From positions 1-64,000 of the forward strand of contig JASGMJ010000023.1 in assembly GCA_030156535.1 (NCBI GenBank): DNA of 64,000 bases, given 5' to 3'. Every line of letters starts with the position of its first letter. Positions within the stretch are counted from its first letter, which is position 1. Of this stretch, positions 38,500-47,740 are shown piece after piece. The notes under the pieces were generated by a model. That model saw only the letters and a list, made by a program, of their open reading frames with translations, was not told the origin of the DNA and searched no databases. Both the position numbers and the translations under genes were made by a program. The DNA is from Candidatus Sumerlaeota bacterium. GTDB taxonomy: Bacteria > Sumerlaeota > Sumerlaeia > SLMS01 > JAHLLQ01.

Positions 38500-39402
38500 A
38501 TGACCGCCAGTTCGATGACCATTACCAACGACCCCAACGCCCCGGTTGCCGGGGAAGAGCACGGCCACGAGGAGGCGCACGAGGAGCACGTCGAGTACCT
38601 CGCCGCCCTCAACCCCAAGCCAAGCCTCTGGCCAATCGTGCTGAGCATGGTGATTCTGCTCGTGCCCGTGGGCGCGCTGATTCTGATCTGGGGCGGCCCG
38701 TCACTCGGGCCGCTGGGCTGGATCACATTGATTGCGGGCGGCATTCTCTCGCTCGTTCCCACCTTCGGCTGGTTCCACAGCATCGTCGTCGACAAGTGGG
38801 AGGGGCACTTTGGCCTCGCCGCCCAGGGGCGCGACCTCGCGCTCGGCACCAAACTCTTCTTCATCTCCGAGATTGCGATTTTCGCATCCATCTTCGCCTA
38901 CTACTTCGTGGCGCGCCATCACGCGATTCATTCGGGCGAAGGATGGCCGCTGCCTGACAGCCCGCTGATCGACCAGGCCCTGCCGGCGATTGGCCTCATC
39001 ATCCTGCTCATCAGTTCCGCGACATGCGAAGTCGCGCACAAGGCGCTGGCGATGGGCCAGCGCGGCTTGTGCAAGAACTGGCTGCTCGTCACGTCACTGC
39101 TGGGCCTTGGGTTCCTCTTCATCCAGGGCTACGAGTGGGGCTTCCTGATTCGCAACGAAGGCTTCACGGCCTCGACGAACTGGTTTGGCACGGTGTTCTA
39201 CGTACTGACGGGCTTCCACGGCCTGCACGTCATCACGGGCCTCATCATGCTGCTGATCGTCTACGGGCGCCTGGAGATCGGGCACTACACGGCGAAGCGT
39301 CACTTCTCGATGCTGGCCGCGTCGTGGTACTGGCACCTCGTCGACGTCGTGTGGATTTTCGTCTTCACGTTCATCTACTGCTTCCAGGGCGGCGGCCACT
39401 AA
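38500..39402 (+). CDS. coxC: Cytochrome c oxidase subunit III
   Basis: 300 residues with seven membrane helices. Conserved features are GTKLFFISEIAIFASIFAYYF, the Glu in SSATCEVAHKA, IQGYEWGFLI, FYVLTGFHGLHVITG and the terminal WYWHLVDVVWIFVF. The 35-residue N-terminus is rich in Glu and His (EEHGHEEAHEEH). Subunit III stabilises the proton-pumping core. It is the last gene of the operon, after the 66-residue membrane protein; an AAGGAAG and a GAGG lie upstream of the ATG. The 59 bases before the next, convergent gene show no strong terminator. Confidence 0.95.
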   Translation: MTASSMTITNDPNAPVAGEEHGHEEAHEEHVEYLAALNPKPSLWPIVLSMVILLVPVGALILIWGGPSLGPLGWITLIAGGILSLVPTFGWFHSIVVDKWEGHFGLAAQGRDLALGTKLFFISEIAIFASIFAYYFVARHHAIHSGEGWPLPDSPLIDQALPAIGLIILLISSATCEVAHKALAMGQRGLCKNWLLVTSLLGLGFLFIQGYEWGFLIRNEGFTASTNWFGTVFYVLTGFHGLHVITGLIMLLIVYGRLEIGHYTAKRHFSMLAASWYWHLVDVVWIFVFTFIYCFQGGGH

Positions 39403-39461
39403 GAGCCCACGCGGGCGATGCCACGCATCGGTATCGCGCCTTGAAGGTCAGCCCCAACCGT

Positions 39462-42187
39462 TCAGTCAGTTGCTGGCGTGGGAGCGAACGCGCCCGGGGC
39501 GGCGGTGCTCCCCGTGATGACAAACAGATCGCCCGGGTTGGCGGAACCTGTGTCTGCCAGCGTCAGCTGCCACAGGTCGTTCAAGTGCATCGATGAGCCA
39601 TTGCAATCGAGGCCGGATCCTCCGAAAAGCCACATGCTGCCATCCGTGCCTCTCCACGAGACAGCATTACTTCGTGAACGCGGAGCGTTACCGGGATGAG
39701 GAGTTCCGTATGTTTCGAGGTTTTCCCGCTGCTCGATGACCGGGTCACCGTGCACCCAGGTCCAGTTGCCCGTAGTGGGCTCGTATTTCCACAAGTCGTT
39801 CAAAACGCCTCGATTGCCAGCGCTGTCGATCCCGTTTCCAGCAAACAGCCACAAGGCGCCTGATTCATCGGCCCACGTTACGGAACCCGTGCGTGCTCCT
39901 GGTGTATTGGCGGGGTCAGGCACTCCGAGGTTACCATAAGTCCCTTGTTGAGCACCTTTTGAGGCTCCCTTCATCCACGTCCAGTTCCCGGTTGCCGGTT
40001 CGTACTTCCAAAGGTCATTGAGGGTAACAATAGTCGATGTGCTGTCTGCTCCGTACCCGCCGAAGAGCCAGAAGTTGCCCGCCGCGTCCGTCCAGGAAAC
40101 GGCATTACTGCGTGTACCAGGAATGTTTGCGGGGTCTGGAACTCCAAGTGTTCCATAGATGCCCTTTGTACTGTCCGATCCCTTCATCCACGTCCAATTT
40201 CCCGTGGCAGTGTCGTACTTCCAGAGATCATTGTCTCCGAGCAGCCACAAGCCACCCGTGGCATCCACCCAGGAGACGGGAGCGGAATAGGAAGGTGGAG
40301 TGTTGGCGGAATCGGGGACACCAAGAGTTCCATAGACCGCACTCTGGCCGACAGTCTGGGCCCCCTTCATCCACGTCCAGTTGCCCGTTGCCGGATTGTA
40401 TCTCCACAGGTCGTTGAACCATTCCCAGCTTCCCGTCTCGTCTTTTCCGTAGCCGCCGAAGAGCCAGAGAGAGCCTGTGGGATCGATCCACGAGACACCA
40501 TTGTTGCGGGCGCCAGGCGTGTTTGCGGAATCGGGGACCCCGATTGTTCCGTAGATTCCCGTTTGATAGCGCTCGGCCGCCCCTTTTCTCCACGTCCAGT
40601 TGTCGGTCTCCGGATCATATTCCCACAGGTCGTTCAGGTACCCCTCTGTTAGCCCCTCGCCATGCCCCCATCCGCCAAAGAGCCACAGATGCCCCATCGC
40701 ATCCGTCCACGAAACAGAGTGAAAACGTCCCCCGGGAGAGTTGGAAGGATCCGGAACTCCGAGCGTTCCGTACCTTCCAATCCTATAGTAGCGCCCGTCT
40801 CCTTCCATCCATGTCCAGTTGCCAGTTGTCAGGTCGTACTTCCAGAGATCATTGACTTGTTGGGCGAGTTTTATTTCACGTCCGCCGAAAATCCACAGTT
40901 CCCCCGCCTCGTCTGCCCACGAAGAGATGCCATGCCGTTCGCCGGGTATATTGGCGGGATCGGGCACTCCAAGTGTCCCGTATACTGCCTCATGGTCCGC
41001 TGGCGATGCTTCCTTCAGGCACGTCCAGTTCCCAGTCGCCGGTTCGTACTTCCACAGATCGTCGAGATGCCTCATCTTTCCAGATTCGGCATAACCCCAT
41101 CCGCCGAAGAGCAAGAGTGCGCCTGCCTCATCCGTCCACGAAGCAGCTTTGAGGCGGGCGCAGGGCATATTCTTGGAATCGGGTGTCCCGACTGTTCCAC
41201 AGACTCCCGTCTGATTGACTAGCAGCGGCCCCTTCATCCACGTCCAGTTTCCCGACAACGGGTCGTATTTCCACAAGTCGCTGAGCAGGCCCATTTGCTG
41301 CATTCCATCGAGTCCCGCTCCACCGAAAAGCCAGAAATTGCCGGCTGTGTCCTTCCATGAAGAGGGCAGAAGGCGCCCCCCGGGTGTATTACTGGAACTG
41401 CTCACCCCCATCGTTCCGTAGTTTCCCGGCTGGTTGTATGTTGTGGCGCCCTCCATCCATGTCCAGTTGCCTGTTGCCGGATCGTATTTCCACAAGTCAT
41501 TGAGGTATCCAACACGCGAGTAATCGTCTTTTCCTGTCCCGCCAAAGAGCCACAACGCGCCCTCGTCATCCGTCCATGAAGCGGCGTTTTTCCGAGCACC
41601 GGGAAGATTGGCGGGATCGGGTGTTCCGCGTGTTCCATACACACCTGGCTGGATGGAGGTGGTCGTTGAGTCGCCCTTCATCCACGTCCAGTCACCCGTC
41701 CCGGGATCGTACTTCCACAAGTCATTGAGTAGCTCCGCATCCGTCGGACCGCCGTCGGTCTTCTCTCCGCCGAGGAGCCACAGCCGCCATCGGCCCCGGT
41801 CCACGACGTGGCATTGTTGCGTGCCCACGGAATATTGTCAGGATCAGGCTGCCCAATCGTTCCGTAGGTTCCCTCATGATCGAGCACCGATGTTCCCTTC
41901 ATCAGCGTCCAGTTCCCCGTGGCGGGCTCGTACTTCCACAAATCGTTGAATCGCCCAAAGCTCGTTGCATCCACCAAGCCGCCAAAGAGCCACAGGGCAC
42001 CATCACCACCGACCCACGATGACGCATCCTGTCTTGGATACGGCTGATTGGCGCGATCAGGCACCCCCGGTGTTCCGTAGAAGGAACAATCGAGGAATTC
42101 CGCCCTTCCCTTTATCGCGGCCCACTGCGGTTGTTCCGCGGACGACGCCGAAGACAATGCAAGTGCGAACAGCACAAGCGAGAGCAC
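39462..42187 (-). pseudogene. Secreted Kelch-repeat beta-propeller protein, broken by a 1-base frameshift
   Basis: About 900 residues in two frames. The N-terminal part (42187-41780) begins with a signal peptide-like stretch (LSLVLFALALSSASSA) from a GTG and carries the first repeat. The rest (41780-39462, 770 residues) continues in the next frame. The join is visible: the upstream frame reads SWTGADGG, then turns to nonsense, while the other frame takes up LWLLGGEKTDGG. A single missing base near 41781-41786 explains it. There are about twelve repeats of roughly 55-60 residues, each with LNDLWKYDPATGNWTWMKG, YGTLGVPDPAN and LWLFGG, typical of Kelch/galactose-oxidase propellers. The DNA is also repetitive. 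Function is unknown; a real pseudogene or a sequencing error are both possible. Confidence 0.85.
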
Positions 42188-42326
42188 TGCAGGTTGAAAC
42201 CACCCCGCGTTGGCTTTGCGGGCAGGACATTCTTAAAGTAGCATGCTCATGAATTCAATCGCTCACTTGCGTCTGGGACGAACAAGCCTGCACGGAACAA
42301 TGAGCACCTTGATCTCGGGGACTCGA

Positions 42327-42354
42327 AGAACGTTCTGTCCATTGGGAACGTTCC
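42327..42354. promoter_or_regulatory. Paired 10-bp palindromes, candidate operator
   Basis: AGAACGTTCT (42327-42336) and GGAACGTTCC (42345-42354) are each perfect palindromes sharing GAACGTTC, with centres 18 bases apart (nearly two helical turns). They lie in the spacer between the divergent Kelch gene and the nonulosonate cassette, about 115 bases before the first cassette start. The spacing suits cooperative binding by two dimers. The regulator is unknown. Confidence 0.4.
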
Positions 42355-42467
42355 GGCTTTGCGGGTGATGGCTCCACGGTTTAGATGGAAACATTCCGTT
42401 GCCCGGGGGCGGGGCTTCGGCCAGCACTCGGGGTGATTCCGAATGTGCCACGAGGAGCCCGTCTGCC

Positions 42468-43619
42468 TTGAAATTCATCGCCCTGATTCCACTGCGCGGC
42501 GGATCGATGTCGATCCCGCGCAAGAACATCCGCCCGCTGGCCGGGCGGCCGTTGTGCGATTGGGTGATTCGCGCGGCGATGGACAGCGGCGTGTTCGCGC
42601 AGGTGTGGGTTTCGACGGACGACGACGAGATTGCGGCGGTGGCGGCGCGGTGCGGAGCACTGGTGCATCGCCGCGCACCGGAGACGGCGACAGCGACGGC
42701 TTCCTCGGAGTCCGCGCTGCTGGATTTTGCGAAGGCTTGCGACTGGGATTTCGACGTGCTGGCGCTCGTGCAGGCGACGTCGCCGCTGACGCGCCCCGAG
42801 GATTTTCGCGCGGCGGCGGCATTGTTCGAGGAGCGCGGCGCGGATTCGCTGGTGACGACGGCGCGCCAGCACCGCTTCCGCTGGCAGTCCGACGGCACGC
42901 CGCTGAACTACGATCCGGTGGCGCGTCCCCGCCGCCAGGACTGGAGTGGCGAGCTCGTGGAGAACGGCGCGTTCTACTTCACGCACAGGCAACTCCTGCG
43001 CGACACGGGGTGCCGCCTGGGCGGCGTCGTGGCGGTGCACGAAATGGCGCCGGTGACGGCCTTCGAGATCGACGAGCCCGACGACTGGTACATGCTGGAG
43101 TCGTTGGCGCGGCGTCACGGCCACGTTCCCGAGGGGCGCCCGATCCGCTTGTTCGTGATGGACGTGGACGGCGTGCTGAACGACGCGGGATTCTATTATT
43201 CAGAGACGGGCGAGGCGCTGAAGAAGTTCAACACGCGCGACGGCGCGGGGCTCGATCAGTTGCGGCGCGCGGGGATCGAGCGCGGCATCATCACGGGCGA
43301 GAGCACGGGCTTTGCACCGGCACGGGCGCGCAAGCTGGGGATTGGGCGCGTGGAACTCGGCTGCAAGAACAAGCTGCCGGTGCTCGATGCGTGGCGGCGC
43401 GAGCTGGGGCTGGAGTGGGACGAGATCGCCTACATCGGCGACGATCTGGCCGACATCCCTTGCATCAAGGCAGCGGGGGTGGGAGCGTCGCCACGTGACG
43501 GCCAGCCCGAAGTCCTCGCCGCCGCCGACTACGTTTGTACGATCGACGGTGGCAAGGGAGCGGTGCGCGACTTCATCCGTTACCTCGCGGCGCTGGGGCG
43601 ATTGCACGGGGTCGAGTAA
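42468..43619 (+). CDS. CMP-nonulosonate (sialic acid-type) cytidylyltransferase fused to KdsC-like HAD phosphatase
   Basis: 383 residues. Residues 1-220 are a NeuA-type cytidylyltransferase (FIALIPLRGGSMSIPRKNI nucleotide-binding start, STDDDEIA, ALVQATSPLTRPED, and FEIDEPDDW near the end). Residues 228-383 are a KdsC/YrbI-like HAD phosphatase: DVDGV with Asp232/Asp234, KKFNTRDGAGL, TGESTG, YIGDDLADIPCI. It should activate a nonulosonic acid as CMP-sugar and remove the 9-phosphate (or similar) made by the NeuB-type step. The same fusion order is known from animal CMP-sialate synthetases and some bacteria. I start at the TTG 42468 with GAGGAG 10 bases upstream. First gene of a four-gene glycan cassette. 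Confidence 0.87.
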   Translation: MKFIALIPLRGGSMSIPRKNIRPLAGRPLCDWVIRAAMDSGVFAQVWVSTDDDEIAAVAARCGALVHRRAPETATATASSESALLDFAKACDWDFDVLALVQATSPLTRPEDFRAAAALFEERGADSLVTTARQHRFRWQSDGTPLNYDPVARPRRQDWSGELVENGAFYFTHRQLLRDTGCRLGGVVAVHEMAPVTAFEIDEPDDWYMLESLARRHGHVPEGRPIRLFVMDVDGVLNDAGFYYSETGEALKKFNTRDGAGLDQLRRAGIERGIITGESTGFAPARARKLGIGRVELGCKNKLPVLDAWRRELGLEWDEIAYIGDDLADIPCIKAAGVGASPRDGQPEVLAAADYVCTIDGGKGAVRDFIRYLAALGRLHGVE

Positions 43620-43656
43620 CCGGCACGGCACGGCGAAACAAACAAGAGACGCCACT

Positions 43657-44535
43657 ATGGAAACCTGCAAGACCTGGCCTGAAGCCGTTGTCATCGCCGA
43701 AATCGGCTGCAATCACCGCGGCGACGTCCAGACGGCGCGCGAGTTGATCGTCGTGGCCAAGACGTGTGGCGCGGCCTACGCCAAGTTCCAGAAGCGCAAC
43801 CCGCGCGAGTGCCTGACGCCGGAGAAATACGCGTCGCTCTACGACAACCCGCACAGCTATGGCCGCACCTACGGCGAGCACCGCGAGTTCCTCGAATTCC
43901 CCGCGTCCGTTCACGCCGAATTGAAAGCCTACGCCGAGTCCAACGGCATCGGCTATACGACCAGCGTCTGGGACATGACGAGCGCGCGCGAAATCGCCGC
44001 CTTGCAGCCCAAGCTTATCAAGATTCCGAGCGCGTGCAACACCCACCTCGAAATGCTGCGCTTCCTGCGCGACGAGTACGGCGGCGAAGTGCATCTGAGC
44101 GTCGGCATGAGCACGCTCGAGGAAATCGACGCCTCCGTCGATGTGTTCAAGAGCTGCCCGGAGCGCGTGGTGCTGTACTCCTGCACGTCGGGCTATCCGG
44201 TGCCGCCGTCCGACGTCTGTTTGCTGGAAATTCCGAAGTTGCGCGAACGGTATGCGGGACGCGTGGCGGAGATCGGTTTCTCGGGTCATCACAACGGCAT
44301 TGCGATCGACGCGGCGGCCTACATGCTCGGCGCTCGCATCATCGAACGCCACTTCACGCTCGACCGCACGTGGAAGGGCACGGACCACGCAGCGAGTCTC
44401 GAACCCCAGGGACTCTCCAAGCTGGTGCGCGACCTGCGCTCGATCCGTCAGGCACTCGCCACCAAGAGCGAGGAAATCCTGCCGATCGAGGCGGTGCAGC
44501 GCAAGAAGCTGAAGTATGCCGGCCCGACCTCCTGA
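43657..44535 (+). CDS. NeuB-family nonulosonic acid synthase, lacking the SAF domain
   Basis: 292 residues forming the TIM-barrel of N-acetylneuraminate (or phosphate) synthases. Features are VIAEIGCNHRGDVQTARELI, YAKFQKR, the KIPSACNTHLEML substrate region, SVGMSTLEEID, YSCTSGYPVPP, GFSGHHNGIAID and ERHFTLDRTWKGTDHAASLEP. It condenses phosphoenolpyruvate with an N-acyl-hexosamine (or its 6-phosphate) to a nine-carbon sugar. Usual members have about 340-350 residues because of a C-terminal SAF/antifreeze-like domain that completes the active site of the neighbouring subunit. Here the protein stops at the end of the barrel and the next gene already overlaps by 20 bases. So either the domain is dispensable or the enzyme is a distinct subclass. 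Confidence 0.87.
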   Translation: METCKTWPEAVVIAEIGCNHRGDVQTARELIVVAKTCGAAYAKFQKRNPRECLTPEKYASLYDNPHSYGRTYGEHREFLEFPASVHAELKAYAESNGIGYTTSVWDMTSAREIAALQPKLIKIPSACNTHLEMLRFLRDEYGGEVHLSVGMSTLEEIDASVDVFKSCPERVVLYSCTSGYPVPPSDVCLLEIPKLRERYAGRVAEIGFSGHHNGIAIDAAAYMLGARIIERHFTLDRTWKGTDHAASLEPQGLSKLVRDLRSIRQALATKSEEILPIEAVQRKKLKYAGPTS

Positions 44536-45343
44536 CACCGGCGGCGCCCCGCACGCGACCTACGTTCTTGGCTCGGGGCCCAGCCTGCTGCGCCTGACGG
44601 AAAGCGAGAAGCGCTTCCTCGGCAACGAACCGTTCGTGTTCGCAATGAACAAGTACCTCCTTTACTGGGACAAGGTGGGTGTGCATCCCTCGCACTACTT
44701 CCTGGCCGACACGCACACGCCCGCGTACCTCGTGCTGCATCGTTCCGCGCGGCGCGCGCGCGAGCTGGCCCGGCCGCCGCTCTTCTGCATTCATCGCACC
44801 TATGCGCAATTCGTGAACGCGGGGCTTGGCACAAAGCTCGGTTCGCTGCGCGACGTGGCGCGCGAGTCATGGCGCACGCGCACGCCCCTGGGGTTTCTGA
44901 ATCTCCCACGCGTCCTGTTCTTCGACAGCAGCATCCACAACGACCGCCCGCTGGAGTGGGCCGCGTCGCTCGCCGAGCCGTTGTACTTCTATCGCGGCTC
45001 GCTGACGGTGCTGCTGAACCTGGCGACGATCCTCAATCCCGGCCGGCCGATTTACCTGCTCGGCGTTGACATGAACACACCCGTTTCGTTCTACGAGGAA
45101 GAGATCGCGCGCGACCCGCGCCTGCATGATCGCTATCGCGCAATCGGGCTGCGCGAAGGCGTGCATCCGACGGTGGCGGCGGTGTCGGGAATCCCAGGGA
45201 TTCTGGACCGCTGGGATTTCGTCTCGCGATCCTGCGCCGCGGCAGGATGCACGATTTACAACACGAATCCCGATAGTCTCCTTGTTGAGAAGGGCTTGTG
45301 CGGGTTTCGTGCGTTGCCAGCCCCAGGAGAGGAAACCGAATGA
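44516..45343 (+). CDS. DUF115/GT42-like protein, candidate nonulosonate transferase
   Basis: 275 residues. It begins with YVLGSGPSLLRL, the glycine-rich nucleotide-binding start shared by DUF115/MAF proteins and GT42 sialyltransferases. FVFAMNKYLLYW and HYFLADTHTP follow, and near the middle GRPIYLLGVDMN with preceding YFYRGSLTVLLNLATI. Characterised MAF and GT42 proteins transfer CMP-activated sialic, pseudaminic or legionaminic acids. Together with the two upstream CMP-nonulosonate genes (20-base overlap with the synthase) this makes a transferase role likely, but I infer it from context. No membrane helix is evident, so it would act in the cytoplasm. It overlaps the next gene by 4 bases (ATGA). 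Confidence 0.65.
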   Translation: MPARPPDTGGAPHATYVLGSGPSLLRLTESEKRFLGNEPFVFAMNKYLLYWDKVGVHPSHYFLADTHTPAYLVLHRSARRARELARPPLFCIHRTYAQFVNAGLGTKLGSLRDVARESWRTRTPLGFLNLPRVLFFDSSIHNDRPLEWAASLAEPLYFYRGSLTVLLNLATILNPGRPIYLLGVDMNTPVSFYEEEIARDPRLHDRYRAIGLREGVHPTVAAVSGIPGILDRWDFVSRSCAAAGCTIYNTNPDSLLVEKGLCGFRALPAPGEETE

Positions 45344-46254
45344 TCCCGAGCATTCGCGAGCACCTGTGGCGCTTTCCGTCTCCGCTGGCTGCGCCGCTGA
45401 AGGCGATGATCCTCGGGCGCGAGCGGCGCCGCATCGCACGCGCCGGGAGGTTGGTGGCCGTCTACCAGATGGGCAAGGTCGGCTCCACCACGGTCTACCG
45501 CTCCCTGCGGCACTCCGTCCCTGATTTGCCACGCTTCCACGTTCACTTCCTTGAGAAGCCAAGAATCGACCGCCTTGAGCAGGGAATGCGCGAGAAGGGA
45601 CTCCCCGTCGCCTGGCACCTTGAGGAAGGGCGCTTTCTCGCCGACCTGCTGCGCGAGGGGGACCCCGCCATCAAGTGGCTCGTCATCGCGCCGACACGCG
45701 AGCCCGGAGCACGTAATCTCTCAGCCTACTTTGAAAACATCGAGCACTTCTTTCCCGACTTCGCGGCGCGCCGGGCCCGTGGCACACTCTCGGTGGATGA
45801 GTTGATCGACACGTTCCTGGCGCGCTATCACCAGGACACCCCGCTGACCTGGTTCGACAGGGAACTGAAAACGCACTTCGGCATCGATGCCTACGAGACC
45901 CCCTTCCCCCACGAGAAGGGATGGCAGATCGTGAGGACCGAGCGGGTCGACGTCCTGGTGGTCCGTCTCGAGGACTTTAAGATCAGACTGCAACCCGCGC
46001 TGGCCGACTTCCTTGGCACAGGCGACATCGTCACCCCGCCCGCCAACGTCTCGGAGGACAAGGAGTACGCCGACTTGTACGGCGAGGTGCGCCGCAAAAT
46101 CGTCTTTCCGCCCGAGTTGCTCGACCACTTGTATGAATCGCGTTACGCCCGGCATTTCTATACGGACGAGGAGCGCTCCCGCTTCCGGGCACGCTGGTCG
46201 GGCGAGGGGGAAATCTCCCAGGGCAAGACAGCCGGGAGCAATGTCTGCAATTGA
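45340..46254 (+). CDS. NKWYS/sulfotransferase-like capsule biosynthesis protein
   Basis: 304 residues. VAVYQMGKVGSTTVYRSL near residue 40 is a sulfotransferase-type P-loop for the 5'-phosphosulfate of PAPS. Later, TPLTWFDRELKTHFGIDAYE resembles the region that names the 'putative capsular polysaccharide synthesis (NKWYS)' family, and VLVVRLEDF resembles the 3'-phosphate-binding strand. It may sulfate the nonulosonate glycan or a capsule; this is inference. The ATG at 45340 overlaps the previous stop and follows AGGAGAGG. It ends 68 bases before alr. It completes a four-gene cassette. Confidence 0.65.
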   Translation: MIPSIREHLWRFPSPLAAPLKAMILGRERRRIARAGRLVAVYQMGKVGSTTVYRSLRHSVPDLPRFHVHFLEKPRIDRLEQGMREKGLPVAWHLEEGRFLADLLREGDPAIKWLVIAPTREPGARNLSAYFENIEHFFPDFAARRARGTLSVDELIDTFLARYHQDTPLTWFDRELKTHFGIDAYETPFPHEKGWQIVRTERVDVLVVRLEDFKIRLQPALADFLGTGDIVTPPANVSEDKEYADLYGEVRRKIVFPPELLDHLYESRYARHFYTDEERSRFRARWSGEGEISQGKTAGSNVCN

Positions 46255-46322
46255 GCCCGCCCCGGCGGCTGCCGCACACTTCGCCCCGTGTTGTTCGAAT
46301 TTCCGCCGCGAGTTTTCCTGCC

Positions 46323-47474
46323 ATGACCGACTTCCACCGCCCCACGCGCGCTTTCGTCGATCTTGCCGCCTGGCGCCATAATCTGGCCTTCGTGCGCCAG
46401 AAAGTGGGCGAACGCTCGGCCATCATGGCGGTGGTGAAAGCGAACGGGTACGGGCACGGAATGACGGCGTTCGCGCGCGAGGCATTGCGCTGGGGCGTGC
46501 AGGCGCTCGCCGTGGCCACGGTGGACGAGGCCGTCGGGCTGCGGGAAACGGAAGGCTTTGACAAGTGCCCGATTCTGCTGCTGGGGCCGTCGTTCCCCGA
46601 GGACGCCGAGGCCCTTCAGCGCGCACAGATTTCCGTGGCAGCGGGGACGCTCCCCCTCCTGCGCCAGCACCTCTCGATCGCACGCCGCCTGGAGCAGCCC
46701 GCGCGTCTGCACCTGAAGATCGACACGGGCATGGGGCGCTACGGCTTCCAGCCCGAGCAGTTGACGTTTCTCGACCTGTTTGCGTCGCGCCCGGAGAACC
46801 TCGAAGGGCTGATGACGCACTTCGCCGTCTCCGACAGCACGGCGCGTGAGCACGTGGAGTACACCGAATGGCAGTGCGAGCGCTTTGAGCGCGTCGTCGA
46901 GCGCGTGCGCGCGGCGCGGCTGGCTCCGATTGTTCACGCCGCAAACAGCGGCGCCGTGCTCCACCATCCGCGTGCCCACTACCAGATGGTGCGCCCCGGG
47001 ATGATGCTGTACGGCGCGAATCCAGAGCCAGCCGAGGGCCAGTTGCCGCTGCGCCAGGTGATGACGCTGGCAACAAAGGTCGTCGCCATCTACCACCACG
47101 AGGCAGGCGACTCGATCAGTTACGCACGCGCCTACACCATGCCGCGCGAGGGACGCATCGCGATCCTGCCGATCGGGTACGGCGACGGATTTCCCCGCAG
47201 CATGGGCAACCGCGCGCACGTTCTGATCAACGGCCACCGCGTTCCCGTGGTGGGGCGCGTGTGCATGGACCAGACGCTGGTGGACGTGACGGATTTCGGC
47301 GACATCCAGGTGGGGGACGACGCGGTGCTCTATGGCTCGCAGGGGGGCGAGCGCGTTTCACTCGAAGAGGCGGCAACGTGCGCGGGCACGATTCCGTACG
47401 AAATCACGTGCCAGCTCGGGCGCCGCGTGCCGCGCTCCGTGGTGGATTCGGACGCGGGGGAGAACGCCTTGTGA
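46323..47474 (+). CDS. alr: Alanine racemase
   Basis: 383 residues. The N-terminal TIM-barrel has the PLP lysine Lys39 in VVKANGYGHG. The substrate side has KIDTGMGRYGF and HAANSGAVLHHP with RPGMMLYG. The C-terminal beta-domain has the catalytic Tyr in ISYARAYT and IGYGDGFPRS, with VGRVCMDQTLVDVT. It interconverts L- and D-alanine for peptidoglycan. I start at the ATG 46323, right before the conserved RAFVDLAAWRHNL. The frame is open to 46251, overlapping the preceding gene. Its stop overlaps the next gene's GTG (GTGA). Confidence 0.95.
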   Translation: MTDFHRPTRAFVDLAAWRHNLAFVRQKVGERSAIMAVVKANGYGHGMTAFAREALRWGVQALAVATVDEAVGLRETEGFDKCPILLLGPSFPEDAEALQRAQISVAAGTLPLLRQHLSIARRLEQPARLHLKIDTGMGRYGFQPEQLTFLDLFASRPENLEGLMTHFAVSDSTAREHVEYTEWQCERFERVVERVRAARLAPIVHAANSGAVLHHPRAHYQMVRPGMMLYGANPEPAEGQLPLRQVMTLATKVVAIYHHEAGDSISYARAYTMPREGRIAILPIGYGDGFPRSMGNRAHVLINGHRVPVVGRVCMDQTLVDVTDFGDIQVGDDAVLYGSQGGERVSLEEAATCAGTIPYEITCQLGRRVPRSVVDSDAGENAL

Positions 47475-47737
47475 CGGAGCTGTTCGTCGCCCTGCTGCTC
47501 ACCTTCGAACGCGTCTTCATCGGTGCGGGTGTCGTGCTGCTGACGTTGGCATCGTATGCGTGGTGGGGGAATCCTCAGTCCCTGCTCGGCGGCCTGGCAA
47601 ACGAGGGGATCAACTGCCTTCTGCTCGGCGTGGGATGCTATGCGGGACATCGCTTCGTGCTCGTCCGCGCACACCGGAAGCGCCGCGAGGAGAAGTCGCG
47701 TGCTTCCACGGAACGCCTGAAGCTGGAGGAAGGCTGA
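47471..47737 (+). CDS. Small membrane protein after alr
   Basis: 88 residues from a GTG overlapping the alr stop. Two membrane helices (VALLLTFERVFIGAGVVLLTLASY and GGLANEGINCLLLGVGCYAGH) and a basic C-terminal tail (RAHRKRREEKSR). I recognise no family. Coupled to alr and 3 bases ahead of another small membrane protein gene, so the three are probably cotranscribed. Confidence 0.65.
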   Translation: MTELFVALLLTFERVFIGAGVVLLTLASYAWWGNPQSLLGGLANEGINCLLLGVGCYAGHRFVLVRAHRKRREEKSRASTERLKLEEG

Positions 47738-47740
47738 GCC

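Noticed and set aside
39462-42187. CRISPR or other DNA-level repeat array
   Set aside because: The periodic repeats are about 170-200 bases apart, degenerate and in register with codons of Kelch-like protein repeats; they are protein-coding.
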